Origin: Mycosarcoma maydis
Lineage: Eukaryota > Basidiomycota > Ustilaginomycetes > Ustilaginales
DNA length: 64,000 nt
Assembly: GCF_000328475.2 (NCBI RefSeq)
Contig: NC_026480.1
Location: 496,001-560,000, forward strand
Direction: 5' to 3'
The notes under the pieces were generated by a model that was not told where the DNA came from, did no database searches, and saw only the letters and a list, made by a program, of their open reading frames with translations. Positions 9,445 through 19,993 of the stretch are shown in pieces. The position numbers and the translations under genes are program-made. Each line of letters begins with the position of its first letter. Position 1 is the stretch's first letter.

Positions 9445-10967
9445 TTAAGCAGCAACGGCGAGAGCAGTCTTGGGCGCAACATGGTTGACGACAGCCTCGG
9501 TGGGGCGAACACCGTTAATGCGCATAGCCTCGGTCTTGCGCTCCTTGAGCAGAGCCTCGGGGTCAGCACCAAGGTCGCCGGCGTCGGCGTAGGCATCCAG
9601 ACCGACACCATCGCCGCGGCCGATCTTCTTGACGTAGGCCTTGTGCACTGCAAGCGACTTGATGAACTCGTCCTCTGAAATGTCGTTGGCAAAGACACAC
9701 TTGCCCAATGGCTTGGCGAGCACAAATCGCTGCAGACCGTCACGTGTCTTCTTGATGGCCTCATTACCCTCGAGAATGAGCTCGTCGGTCAACAAGGGGT
9801 GGTCGACGGAAAGGCCGACGCTTCCAGCAAGGCCAAACCACTCGTCACGGTCGGCATCAGTTATGTAGCCGCGCATGTGTGCCAAAGTGACGGACCAGGC
9901 CATGTCGATGGTGACGGCGTGACCGTGGCGCAGAGGTGGAAAGGGGGCAAGCTCAAGAGTAGGCGAAATCGAGTGACCGTTGGCAATAACACGATCAAGA
10001 CCAATCTCATGAAGGTTGGGCGATTCGAGATCCAGCATGCCCTTAATCGCATTGCGACAAATGGTGTCGGCGGCCTCCTTGAGCTCCTTGGCGCCAGGTC
10101 CTGTAGCGTTGCGGCCGTAAGCGGTGTTGACGAGGTCCTCGCCATACTTGACGAGCAAACCCCAAGTGTACTTGTCAGTACAGTGGAGAATCTTGATGAG
10201 CTCAGCGGTACCGTTCCGCGTCTGACCGATAGGGAGTGTCTTGAGGAAGTCAAAGTCGAGGAAAGTGTGCATGGGAGCGTGATAAGCGCCCAGGCGGTTC
10301 TTGAGCTTCTTATGGTTGATGCCAACCTTGATAGAGATGGCAGCGTCGATCAAAGCAATGAGCGTCGTGCCGACACGAATGTAGTTAGTGCTTCGTCGGT
10401 ATGAGGCACAAGCGTAGCCGAGTACATCCGAGGCAAGACCACCTCCAACAACGAGAACCGGTTCCTTTCGGATGAGACCAAACGAGTCCATGGCATCGAC
10501 AAAGCCAAGCATCGTATCCATGTTCTTGTGAAGCTCACCACCCTTGAAGACATGGAGAGTAGGCTTGATATTGTGAGCGTTAAAGTCTGTTGCGTCGGGA
10601 GATAGCACAAGCACAATGGAAAAAGCGGTGTCGTCAGCTTCTTGTCCCCACGTCTCACATCCTATAGGGCGTTGGGACTTTGCAAAGCTATTGCGAAGGG
10701 CGAAAAGTACTTACAAGCCTTGATGGAGGGACCGTAGAGCTCGTTGAGGTTCTCATCAAGAACACAGAGGACACGTCCCCATTTCTGGTAGTAGGCGGCA
10801 AGATCCTCCTTCTTCTGGTCAAAAACGTTGTCAACGAACGAGTAGGTGTACTTGAGGTCCTCGTAGCCCTGAATGCTGTAGCCGGGACCAGTAGCATTCG
10901 AGGTAGCAGGCACCTCAGTGACGGTAGCCCGCATGTCGGAAGCGATCGCACCGCCGCAGCAAGCCAT
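9445..10967 (-). CDS. Sugar phosphate cyclase (desmethyl-4-deoxygadusol / 2-epi-5-epi-valiolone synthase type), two exons
   Basis: CDS complement(join(9445..10586,10715..10967)), 464 aa. The intron 10587-10714 has GTAAGT and ...CAACAG ends and joins SIKA to YFNAHNIKPT in phase. It is a dehydroquinate-synthase-fold protein: VGGGLASDVLGYACASY near residue 131-147, RVGTTLIALIDAAIS near 155-169, NRLGAYHAP near 181-189. The three metal ligands expected from DHQS are Glu213 (TAELIK), His289 (NGHS) and His305 (RHGHAV). Fungi make dehydroquinate with the pentafunctional AROM protein, so a free-standing cyclase of this length points to sedoheptulose-7-phosphate cyclisation, the first step to gadusol or mycosporines. 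I cannot decide between DDGS and EEVS by eye. A GA microsatellite lies 100 bp upstream of the ATG. Confidence 0.85.
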
Positions 10968-11062
10968 GATGGATAGAATGTAAAGGTTTGGGAAGGGAAA
11001 ACCTGTAGGTCAAGGAATGCGGATGTGCGAAAGTGCAAGTGAATACACCAAGAATTTCTTTC

Positions 11063-11139
<77 letters not shown>

Positions 11140-13367
11140 TTGAAGCTGTGCAATGAAAGTCCTTGGACGGTGGGGGAAGCGTCAGTTGCGAAGCAGTCAG
11201 CATGGGCTCTCTTTTATAGGATGAGAGCGGCCGAGTTGCTTCTTCGAAGCTCACGGGCCAGGCCTGCTTTCCTGATGGTTTCCAGAGGCAGAACGGACGA
11301 AGTGGAGGCGACAGCTGGGGTAGTAGAAGCTAGGGTGTCGTCGCAAGACTATGTCTATGAGACTGGTGCAGGCAGTTTGCCAGAGTACGGCTCTAGCTCT
11401 GAGAGTGACTAGGATGTGTAAGCCAGTGTTCGCCTAGGACAAGCACCTCCGTACAGCCAAAAGGTAGAATGGCACGTTGAGAGCGACGGACACCGAGTTC
11501 ACAAGAAGATGTGTGGCACTATGCAGGACACCATCGAGAGCTAGTAAGCCAGTTAGGAGGAGAGAATACGGGCATATGGACGGAGCCTGGGCACTTTGGC
11601 ACGTTTCCAGAAGGGAATTCAGGGGAAGAATCGCAAGAGCACATAGGCAGAGGAATACGGATCGTCAGCGGACGTATGGGAGTGGAGTTTGAGTCGATGG
11701 CGAATACGGAAGTTAGGAAAAACACGCGGCTGTCGAGTAGGGCCGTGCACCGGGCAGCTAGAATCCTACTGTGGATGAAGGGCTTTGCCAGCTTTTCAGC
11801 TTGGGTGCTGCTTAGTTGACAGGAGACAGGTGGCTCTCGTCATGCAGAGCAGCTGTCAAATGGGCGTCTACTCAGCAAAGGCACAAGAGGAGAAGGGAGC
11901 TGCGAGCGCGCTTTGCTCCAGCAAGATGCAGTCTTACCCAAAGACGCGCGATCTTGTGCGCCTCTCGTCCTGTCAACCGTAACAAAGTGAAGAGAGCGCC
12001 AAAAATGCTCTAGGAAGGGCCCAATCCGACTTGGGTGGTTCTGACATGGATAATACCCGATCTTGCTTTCCCTCGCACCTCCTAAGTGGATCAGGTCCGG
12101 CTGTGTGCTGAGGCGAAGAAGCTTCCGCCTCTGTGTACTTTGACAAAGCACATAGGCAATATGCGATGCAGCGATTTAGCAGATTAACACTGGACGGCAC
12201 AAAGCTGATGTGGTAAGGGTCGATCGCAATAGTCAGGCAGCCAACGGGTGAGGTCAGGGTCCCTGTCCAAAAGAGCGTTCTACAAGAGCATAGTGGAGGA
12301 TCTGCAAGACTCCTCAATGCAATTCTACAGCTCGCGACATGGGACGAGTGATTGGTACGAACAGGTGTACGCAGGTTCTCTTGGCAAAAGGGTGAAAGAC
12401 GGAATCCAGATGAAAAAGAGGGCTTCATGCAAGTGTTCGTAAAGCAGGTGCACGGGCACATAAGCCATAGCAAGATGGCCAAGGTTGTTTCACTGAACAG
12501 GTAGATGACCGACAGCATTCCTTGTGCTTTCGTCGTCCTTTGGGCGTTGGATATGTTCAGCCAGAGAAGATTCAAGGACAAGAAGAGGACACGATCGACA
12601 GGTAGAGTGGCAGTGTTTCTGGCTGACTGTTGCGAGCCAGTATCGATCTACGCCTGCAGCAGGCTCACGCAAGCAAGCAGGGCAAGGCACAACGTCAGTC
12701 GTGAGTCACGAGTGTAGCGCTTCGCGAGCCCCTTTTCTGTAACTACAATAATCATAATCGTGAATTACGTCGGGGCTAAAAATCTGTCGCAACTTTGGAC
12801 AGGTGGTATAATCAATCCTGAATCACGCACGAATCACAAAATCACGAATCCACTCGAACGACATCGTTCCACGTTTCACAGTCACGAGTTTGCTTCTTTG
12901 CATGTGCTACGCCCGCGTTCAATCACTAATTGTGACCTTTTATTCCTTACACCGCCATTAGACCAGGCAAGCCAGATAGATGAGAACTACCAGAAAGCCC
13001 TCATCTAGACACTGCTCGGCGTCAGCGTTAAAACTCTAGAATACATCACGATCTGGCGCTTTCTTTGAGACTGTGACAGGATACACACTAAGCTTGCAGG
13101 TCGAAATCGAGAGTGGAGAGAACAAGACAAATTCGGCCAGGGTTCAGGCTGAGTGAGGTGCATGCAGTGCGCAGTCTCGGAGTGTTGTGAATCATCAAGC
13201 AGCGAGTACGTTTCAAACTTGGCCGTCACTGCACCTTACCTCGGATCGATTCGAGAAGCCCATGGTCTGTGTGAGCATGCGCACGAGGTACGCGTTATTC
13301 GTCACGATACAAAACGCATAGGGTTCTCTCATAGTTTTAGTCCGTGCGTGCGTGGTCACAGCCGATA
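10968..13367. other. Gene-poor segment upstream of the cyclase
   Basis: About 2.4 kb. It contains the GA tract (11067-11135) and heptamer copies near 12693-12712 and 12820-12852, including an exact 13-bp palindrome TCGTGAGTCACGA at 12699-12711. Weak ORFs on both strands (for example 11511-11819 plus, 11973-12581 minus) show no motif or codon pattern I would call. No tRNA seen. Confidence 0.45.
11067..11135. repeat. (GA)n microsatellite, about 69 bp
   Basis: About 34 uninterrupted GA units on the plus strand, read as CT on the coding strand of the cyclase. It lies 100-168 bp upstream of that gene's ATG, in the expected promoter or 5' leader. Its length may vary between strains. Confidence 0.97.
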
Positions 13368-13760
13368 CTATATTTTTGGCTCACTGACAGGCAATCGGGC
13401 GTCCGGTGAGGCAGAGGTTGGTTGACCCAGCATGTGGAACAGCACATCAAAGGCACCATACGCCATGCAATCGTGAATGTACAACTCGATCCGGTAAAGA
13501 CGGTCCCTGCATTCAAGTGCATTTGCGGCGACCGACACCGACCAAATGACATGCACCATGCGCGAGACTCATTGATGGTTCTGCACGCCATCAACGCGCC
13601 GGGCGCAACGGCTCGAGAACTGCCTTGCCACCGTACAAACTGCTCGCACAGCTGGTAGCCACAATTGCGAACGTGATTCATCGTGCAGCAACCACAAAGC
13701 GAGTGTTGTAGCGAGGGCTGCGAGACACGGCAGATGCTGCACCTTCCACAAAGCCGACAT
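13368..13760 (-). pseudogene. 131-codon ORF with one internal stop, function unknown
   Basis: One minus-strand frame runs from ATG at 13760 to TAG at 13368 with a single in-frame TGA at 13571-13569. The first half has a hydrophobic stretch near residue 9-25 (LPCLAALATTLALWLL), like a signal or membrane anchor. The second half has mixed, protein-like composition (DRLYRIELYIHDCMAYGAFD) and coding-like codons. Either this is a gene with a nonsense mutation, or an unrecognised intron removes the stop (AATGCAG before GGACCG could be an acceptor), or it is chance. No family recognised. Confidence 0.35.
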
Positions 13761-14765
13761 GAATTCAAAGTCAGAACCGACAAAGTGGACGAGTAGGAGA
13801 AAATATTAACAAGTTAGCCCAGCGACGCAGGTGAGCTAGGGTTAGGGTTACTTCTGGCGCAATCGTGAAATGTACTGGTCCAGTTTACGCGATTTGGATT
13901 AGGAAAGCATGCAGAAATTGACAGCTGTAACCCCACAATTTGCGGCATCGTTGTCTTGCTGATCGCCTCTCTTTCCGCGACCTTGCCCCTTGCCCCTTGT
14001 CCATTCTTGATTCGACGTTGCCGCCCTGTGAAGACGTCCCGTTTCCTTTCTCTTGTAGATGCAGGATCACTTACATCACCAAGCCTTGGGAGCGCACGAC
14101 GCCGTTCTTGCTTGCGGTCATTCACCACGAAATCTACTACAACAGCTTTCGCAGCGAAGCAAAAAGTGGGATCAGGCCTGATCTGACCGGCTTAGGTCCC
14201 GCTATACTGAGCCGACCTGCAAGGACGAGCAGTTCGCAAACCTATAAATACGCTCATTCTGTGCGAAGCTTCAGGTGCAGAGAATCAAGCGATCTTTTCA
14301 CCATTTTCTTCCCTTCAACAAAAAAAATTAACTTGCCAAGGGTTTTCACCCCTAATCGTGAATTGCAGCGCGCGCGTCTACTGTCCCAAAAAATTCGCTG
14401 TCACCATAAACCACTACAATGCTCCTTGAACACATTAGCAATGCTATGGTCAATATATACCGTTAGAAAGGTCTTGATGAGTACTATCTAATGATGGTTG
14501 TTTGAGCTGCAGAATTGCGCTAGTATTGGTGTGAAAATTGGATGCGAGTTTTTTTCACTGCGACAGTAATTGGAGCATGATCTTGCCAAAGGTCGCTCCA
14601 CCATTGTGGCTCTTGTGAGCGTTACTTTGAGATGAAACTTGGCGGACCGCTTCATAGACAATAGAAGAGGAAACATGGAAAGGTTCAGCTCAATTGACCC
14701 ACTCTGAGCAGTAAAGCAGAGTCTCCAAGCAACCACTACCACCACAGCATTACCATGGCAAAAAA
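13761..14765. other. Spacer with telomere-like motif
   Basis: About 1 kb. It contains TAGGGTTAGGGTTA at 13837-13850. The part from about 14490 onward leads into the transposase relic and may belong to the same decayed element. Confidence 0.4.
13837..13850. repeat. Interstitial telomere-like motif
   Basis: TAGGGTTAGGGTTA, two and a third units of the TTAGGG repeat used as telomeric DNA by smut fungi and most filamentous fungi. It is too short to show a fused telomere; chance or a repair scar is possible. Confidence 0.6.
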
Positions 14766-14923
14766 CAAGCCCAGAGAAGCGCCGTACGGTGCTGTATCAC
14801 CTCCAAAATGGCAAGACAATCCGCTCAGTAGCCCAGCTTGTTCGTTTGGGCAAGTCTACCGTGCAGCGCATAAGCAAAAGCGCCCCTGTTGCCGCTCTGA
14901 AATCAACTCAGAAAACGTGAGTA
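14755..14923 (+). pseudogene. Tc1/mariner-type transposase N-terminal fragment (frameshifted relic)
   Basis: From about 14768 one plus frame reads SPEKRRTVLYHLQNGKTIRS and continues VAQLVRLGKSTVQRISK, the helix-turn-helix DNA-binding domain of Tc1/mariner/pogo-like transposases (KR..V..L..GKS/T...VA...G.S..TVQRI). The nearby ATG (14755) is in a different frame, offset across a run of six A (14760-14765), as expected for a one-base shift. The catalytic DDE/D domain is not found downstream. Only the first ~50 codons survive before the sequence becomes unrecognisable near 14920, so this is a dead 5' fragment. Confidence 0.7.
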
Positions 14924-14964
14924 GAACTTTCTGGGGCAGAGACAGGATTAATAATCCCCAATTT

Positions 14965-15011
14965 CAGTCATTTTTTTTTTTCGACAGGCTCAGCGAAACA
15001 TCGCTTGACTG
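14965..15011. repeat. Short segment bounded by CAGTCA / TGACTG
   Basis: A 47-bp stretch begins CAGTCA followed by a T run and ends CGCTTGACTG. Matching inverted ends next to a transposase relic suggest a leftover terminal inverted repeat. The inverted match is only about six bases, so this is tentative. Confidence 0.3.
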
Positions 15012-15150
15012 AAACACAAGGGTGAAGGACACACATACTGTAAGTGAGTTATCAAAAATCTCATGTTGAAGACACAACTCAGTCAATCAGTCAAAACTTT
15101 GGGCCGAAACCGCTCGAATGTAGCAAACGCTGGCCCGGATTGCGCTGACA

Positions 15151-16656
15151 TCAACTCTTGCTCCTTACCCCAGCGATAAATTTGCCAATAGACTCCTTCT
15201 GCTGCTTCACAATCTGCATGGCATAGTCGGTCTCGTACACGTCGTACCAGCCGGGAGCCTCGTGCGGTGGATCTCCAGCCCACCACATACCAAATTCGTT
15301 GACCTTTTGCGTCTCGGGTCTGTACACTCCGCCATAAGCCCAGGGAGCTGTACCGATAAAGCCGCCCTTCTTGCTCTTGAAGCTCTTGACAGCGAGACCA
15401 ATGATGTGCGCTAAGTACTCGTCCTTGTTCCTCGTCGTCGCTTTCGAGGCATATTCGTATTCTCCAGCGGTGACGTTGTTCTGCCAGTTGTCGCGTGCCA
15501 TGCCAAACTCCTCGAGAAACACGGGCTTGCCAATCTCGCCGGCCCACCTCGAGGCATTGCCCATGATTTCGGTCGCAAATGCTTTCGCCTGGTCCAGATT
15601 GGCCCGCGACGAGTCAAGCATGTCGTATATGCCCCAGTTCTGCACCCAGACGTGAATTGTACCGTAGTCGACGTTCTTGGGCTGATGAACCGCTTTCCAG
15701 TACCACTCACCCTGCTTTCCCTCAAAGCCGGTCGAGATGAGTTGACGCGGTGCGTGCAAACGGATATAAGTTGAAACACGGTCGATCCAGGCCAAAAGAG
15801 GATCGATTGGGTTGGGAGCGTACTCGAGTTTGTACGGACCCAGCAAGTTCTTCTGGTTAGCAGGCTGAGGCTCATTGGCAAGCTGCCATGTCATGATGGT
15901 AGCATCTTCCTTGTACAACCGGCCGTTGACCGTGTTGCGTCGATTGAGCACTTTACGAATATGCGCCTTGAACATACGCTCTGCATTCGGATCGGTATAG
16001 ATGCGGTTTCCATAGGCAGCGTATTCATCAAAGCTGCCAGTAGTAGTGTAATTGCCCCAACCCCTTCCTGGCGCTCCCTCGCGCTGCGGAGGAGCGGTAA
16101 AGTTCCACGACGGAGGATAAGCATACTTTTCTTCACCGTTCGCCCAGCTGACATACTGAGCAAAGCCACCAGACCACTGCCACTGGTCGTTGAGCGTCAT
16201 GGTCGCCCTCATGCCACGCTTTGCCATCTCGGCCAGACACCTGTCCAATCCGACAAAGATCTTTTCATTGTACACCCCAGGCGAGGGCTGCAGCGGCGGA
16301 TTCATGCGGAAGGGCTGCTTGGTGGGAGCTCCTTCCGAACCGGCCATGATGCGGAGGTGGTTGATGCCCGCGGAAGCCATCTGGTCCAGCTCGGCGATGA
16401 ATCGCTTGTGCACACCTCCTGCGTCCGAATCGGCAGCGAGGTTCATGCAAGCCCAGTAGTTCATCCCGGTCAGGTAATAGGTGCGATTGGACGAATCACG
16501 CAGTCGAAGCTTGTCTACGTGGATGTAGTCATTGGCCGCCACCGGGTTGGACTTGTGATGCGAGAGACTAGCTTCTTTTGCCGCTTCTGTGCTCACCACA
16601 GTCGTCACAAGACTGAGAGCTAAAATGACTGGAGAGGCTGCCAAGGTGATCTTCAT
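15151..16656 (-). CDS. Secreted GH5 endo-beta-1,4-mannanase-like glycoside hydrolase
   Basis: 501 aa from the Met beginning MKITLAASPVILALSLVTTV, a typical signal peptide (cleavage probably near residue 22-26). An upstream in-frame Met at 16713 would put 19 polar residues before the signal and is less likely. The GH5 (beta/alpha)8 fold is indicated by GMNYWACMNL near 64-73, GINHLRIMAGSEG near 97-109, the acid/base Glu262 in WQLANEPQ, and the nucleophile Glu383 in FLEEFG. The pattern fits the fungal mannanase group of GH5. It would cut mannan or galactoglucomannan in plant walls. Four N-glycosylation sequons are visible (NRT, NFT, NYT, NAS). The exact substrate is inferred. Confidence 0.85.
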   Translation of the reverse strand: MKITLAASPVILALSLVTTVVSTEAAKEASLSHHKSNPVAANDYIHVDKLRLRDSSNRTYYLTGMNYWACMNLAADSDAGGVHKRFIAELDQMASAGINHLRIMAGSEGAPTKQPFRMNPPLQPSPGVYNEKIFVGLDRCLAEMAKRGMRATMTLNDQWQWSGGFAQYVSWANGEEKYAYPPSWNFTAPPQREGAPGRGWGNYTTTGSFDEYAAYGNRIYTDPNAERMFKAHIRKVLNRRNTVNGRLYKEDATIMTWQLANEPQPANQKNLLGPYKLEYAPNPIDPLLAWIDRVSTYIRLHAPRQLISTGFEGKQGEWYWKAVHQPKNVDYGTIHVWVQNWGIYDMLDSSRANLDQAKAFATEIMGNASRWAGEIGKPVFLEEFGMARDNWQNNVTAGEYEYASKATTRNKDEYLAHIIGLAVKSFKSKKGGFIGTAPWAYGGVYRPETQKVNEFGMWWAGDPPHEAPGWYDVYETDYAMQIVKQQKESIGKFIAGVRSKS

Positions 16657-17623
16657 CTCGATGTTTGCTTTGGAGGTTGGGTGGTTGAAAGAAGCGGATA
16701 CCGACCCATCCAATCAACCATTGGTGTCTATATACGTTGTGGCTGATGGCTAAGTACTGTTGATCCGCAAACGTTGGTCACATCAAGCCATGGAAAAATC
16801 ACGGATGCAGAATCACGAATGTTCTGATGTGTTTTAGCGTAATCCTCTCACTCATCGACCACGATTTACTTTGCTGTCTGAGAGGGCGACAACGGCAACA
16901 TCCCCTAAGTTTCGCAAGGTCGGCTGTCGCCTCACAATCGTGAATGCGAGCAGCGGCTGCAGCACCTTTTGCTTGGAACTTCGCATCCAGCTGAAGCATG
17001 GGGGTTGAATCGTCTCGTGTTGGCCTATTGTGTGGTTCCTGATATGTGTCCGCCGATGGTCGCACGGTTCATCTACGCGGACCACACTAGAGATAACCGA
17101 CGCTAGCGATACTCACCGCTCGCTAAGCGCCAACACGTTGGTAAAAAAGCGAAGCGAAACTCATCACGCGGGAAACGGGTCACGAGTGCACGGTTGTACG
17201 CGTGGCTGGGAATTCACATTCACAGACAACACATCGAGGGCAGCGACAATCACGTTGATGCCAGACAATGAAACCGAGCACTCTTCGGGCCAAAACAACC
17301 GAGATCACCAACGCTAGAGCCTAGATTTGGATCACCAGAATGCGAGCATGCTTCAGAGGATGACATCCAGGATAGAGGAGCGAATACAAGCCGAAGAACG
17401 TTTTGAGCGAGTATCGACATTTACCTACCAACTGCCACAGACCACATCGGCATCAACTTCTCATCATCAGTGCTGCGTGGATGCCTAGACATCGCAGTCC
17501 TAATCGATGCATCCACTGGCACTATGTTTCGCCCCGAGCTCGGTGAAGATACGATTAGTCCTCATGTCAGAACTCAATCCCCCACATCTTCTTTGATTAC
17601 ATACCGTCGCAACGGTTATAGCA
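16657..17623. other. Spacer between the mannanase and RAD17
   Basis: About 970 bp with the mannanase promoter and the RAD17 3' region. A single heptamer half-site lies near 16810-16818. No gene recognised. Confidence 0.4.
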
Positions 17624-19993
17624 TCAGAAATCGTCAATATCGTCATCGGACAAGATGAGATTCTCCTGTTCGCCCACCTCTTGCTCTGGCTTGAAATTCC
17701 GTTTGACTCGTTGGTGAACTTTTAGCCGCTGGCCCCCGGCCTCATCGTCTTCTGCATGATCGTCATCCGCCACAATGCCAGAATCGTGCTCGTCCAGCAT
17801 CCTAGAGGCGGTATCCGCCACCCCGGCGTAGTCGAACCTCATCCTCGCTACATCGGCCGCTTTGCCATCGAATGCATCCGGCCGTATCTTTGCGAGCAAG
17901 GGTAGGACCTCCGTCACGAGTGTTACTGCGTCACTCCTCAGAAGTGTAGTTTGCATTGACGCTTCCCCTAAACGGGCATCACTTCTTTGCATCTCATCGA
18001 TCGAGTCAGACGGTTGGTTGAACTTGGTCCGCCTCAGACCCCTCCCTCCTGCCACATCTTCCCTATCGATCCTACCATCGATTCGCAACGAGCTGGCCTT
18101 CACATCCTCCACATCCAGCAAAATTCCCCTGAGCTTCTTTTGGACATCCCACCAAGTCGCTTTCCCCAACTTCTGACCTTGCCTTCTCACCGGGCTCGGC
18201 AGTCCTATCAACGTGGCCCTAATCGAGATCAAGAATGCATAGTAGGCTGACAAAGTTGAGAATCGATATCCGTCGTGCAACGGCGTCAAGGCGTCGGCTG
18301 TGCTGAAACCATCCAGAATGGTTTCGCATTGTTCGATCTCGGTGGTGAACTGGGGTAGATTTTGATGGAGATAAAGCTGGAAGATGGTCGAGTCCACGGG
18401 TAGGTCCGCCCACAGCTGGTCAGGCTGAACACGAGATGGGCGGCGGTAGAGATGCGACATGTGGACCGGTAGTTGGTAGACGGTTTCGTCATTGGGAGCA
18501 GGTGGGACGATGAACTGCATTGCTTTGTTCAATCGATGTTTGAGCGGAATCCTGTCGCCTTCATTCTCGGATTGAGAGTCTTGATCATCGTCTGAGCCTT
18601 GATGGTCGGGCTTGTTTGCAGTTTGGCCGAAGTCGTCACCGGGATCACCCTCCCTTTTGTTATACAAAACCTTGCCTAGCGCATGAAACAAAGCCAACGA
18701 GCTCTCCCTCCCCGAAACCATCCGAATCAACTTGGTCATGGTCCTCTTTTTTGCGCTACCATTCATCTTGATGTCCAAATGCTTTGCGCCTAAAAACTGC
18801 AGGCAATTGACGGCAGCCCTCAGATCACCGTTGGAATCCTCGGCAACCGCGTGCAAGAGCTCCAACCATGCCTTGTCATTCCTACCCGCTGTGAGTTCCA
18901 TGGCCCGTTTGAGGCCCTTGAGCACAATGGTTGGTGCTACAGGGTTGAACCTCATCTCTGTGTACGAAGGGTGTTGGCGAATGGTCTGTCCGAGGGCGGT
19001 GCGCGTGTCTACGATGGTGGCAAGTCTCTCGCGCCAGGTGGTGGTGGAATCACCGGCCCATCGATCTTGGTCCTCCCTAGGCGTGCTTTCGGTTACAATG
19101 AGGATGACGGGTACGTTGGCGAATCCTCGTGATGTGAGTGCTATCGACTGCTGGATGTGATACTGCAGAGAAGTCTGGAAGAGCTCTTTGGTTGGCAGGT
19201 GATGTAGGTTCGGCAGATCTTCCAATAGAATCGCTCTGCGTCGATTTGAAGCAGCATCGCACGTGATCGAACTCGATTCTCCTTCCTGTTCGTGTTTCTG
19301 CTCGTGCTCGTGCTCGTGAAACTTCAAAGTAGGAAACTTTGCAGCCTTGGAAAGGAAATCCGTGAAGCGTTCGATGAAACTAGGACCGGGGGCATTGGCG
19401 TCAAAGCTAGGCTGATCGTTGTGCCATTCGAGGATGTCGAAGTCCAGGTCGGTGGCGAGTGCACGAACTGTAGCCGACTTTCCAGCTCCTGCTGGACCTG
19501 TCAATGCTAGCACTTTGCGATGTTTGACCAGAGCAGGGGTGGAAGAGAAGGATTCCTGCAACCACGTCCGCACTTGGGCTACTTTTTTGGGATGAATCGC
19601 GAGCTCTTGGATGCTGAGCGGGGCTAATCGCTCGGACCAGAGACTGTCTGCATGGTCGGGCTGGGAAGGATGGTTGGGTAGAGTGACGGGACCTTGCTGC
19701 TTCTGCTTTCCCTTGTCATTGGTTGATGGCGGAGGACGCACTGGTGGTAGTTGGGTTGGTGGTGGTGGTTGTTGATGGGTCGTCGTCGTGGTGGGAACAG
19801 CTGCAGGCAGCCCGAAAGAAGGCGTGCTACTGAGCAGCCTTGAGCCAGAAGAGCGCGTAGAGGAAGAGGTAGAGTGAAAGGAAAAGTCGAGCTTGTTCTG
19901 TTTGAGCCTAGGCTTGCTTGAAGAGGACGACGAGGAAGTGTTTGAGCTGGTAGACAAGGTGCGTTGAAAAGACCTGTTGGACCGGGGAGGCAT
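17624..19993 (-). CDS. RAD17: Rad17 (Rad24)-type DNA-damage checkpoint clamp loader subunit
   Basis: 789 aa from the Met in MPPRSNRSFQR. The frame extends 51 codons further upstream (to 20146), but that part contains heptamer repeat DNA and reads as leader. After a Ser/Pro-rich N-terminus come the AAA+ features: Walker A GPAGAGKS near 166-173, Walker B AILLEDLPNL near 254-263, and the Rad17-family phrases PVILIVTES and FNPVAPTIVLKGLKRA. The C-terminal region has acidic segments. The N-terminal KQNKLDFSF is only a partial PIP-box. The protein pairs with RFC2-5 and loads the 9-1-1 clamp at damaged DNA to trigger ATR signalling. It is transcribed divergently from the importin gene. Confidence 0.9.
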   Translation of the reverse strand: MPPRSNRSFQRTLSTSSNTSSSSSSSKPRLKQNKLDFSFHSTSSSTRSSGSRLLSSTPSFGLPAAVPTTTTTHQQPPPPTQLPPVRPPPSTNDKGKQKQQGPVTLPNHPSQPDHADSLWSERLAPLSIQELAIHPKKVAQVRTWLQESFSSTPALVKHRKVLALTGPAGAGKSATVRALATDLDFDILEWHNDQPSFDANAPGPSFIERFTDFLSKAAKFPTLKFHEHEHEQKHEQEGESSSITCDAASNRRRAILLEDLPNLHHLPTKELFQTSLQYHIQQSIALTSRGFANVPVILIVTESTPREDQDRWAGDSTTTWRERLATIVDTRTALGQTIRQHPSYTEMRFNPVAPTIVLKGLKRAMELTAGRNDKAWLELLHAVAEDSNGDLRAAVNCLQFLGAKHLDIKMNGSAKKRTMTKLIRMVSGRESSLALFHALGKVLYNKREGDPGDDFGQTANKPDHQGSDDDQDSQSENEGDRIPLKHRLNKAMQFIVPPAPNDETVYQLPVHMSHLYRRPSRVQPDQLWADLPVDSTIFQLYLHQNLPQFTTEIEQCETILDGFSTADALTPLHDGYRFSTLSAYYAFLISIRATLIGLPSPVRRQGQKLGKATWWDVQKKLRGILLDVEDVKASSLRIDGRIDREDVAGGRGLRRTKFNQPSDSIDEMQRSDARLGEASMQTTLLRSDAVTLVTEVLPLLAKIRPDAFDGKAADVARMRFDYAGVADTASRMLDEHDSGIVADDDHAEDDEAGGQRLKVHQRVKRNFKPEQEVGEQENLILSDDDIDDF

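Noticed and set aside
9799..10404. A 201-codon plus-strand ORF
   Set aside because: Antisense to the cyclase gene, whose conserved motifs prove the minus strand is the coding one.
9445..10967. Calling the cyclase a shikimate-pathway dehydroquinate synthase
   Set aside because: Fungi carry that activity in AROM, and the sequence has the HGHAV and NRLGAYHAP variants associated with sedoheptulose-phosphate cyclases rather than standard DHQS.
11973..12581. A 202-codon minus-strand ORF in the gene-poor block
   Set aside because: Composition is Leu/Ser/Cys-rich without domain, signal or coding-like codon pattern; likely chance.
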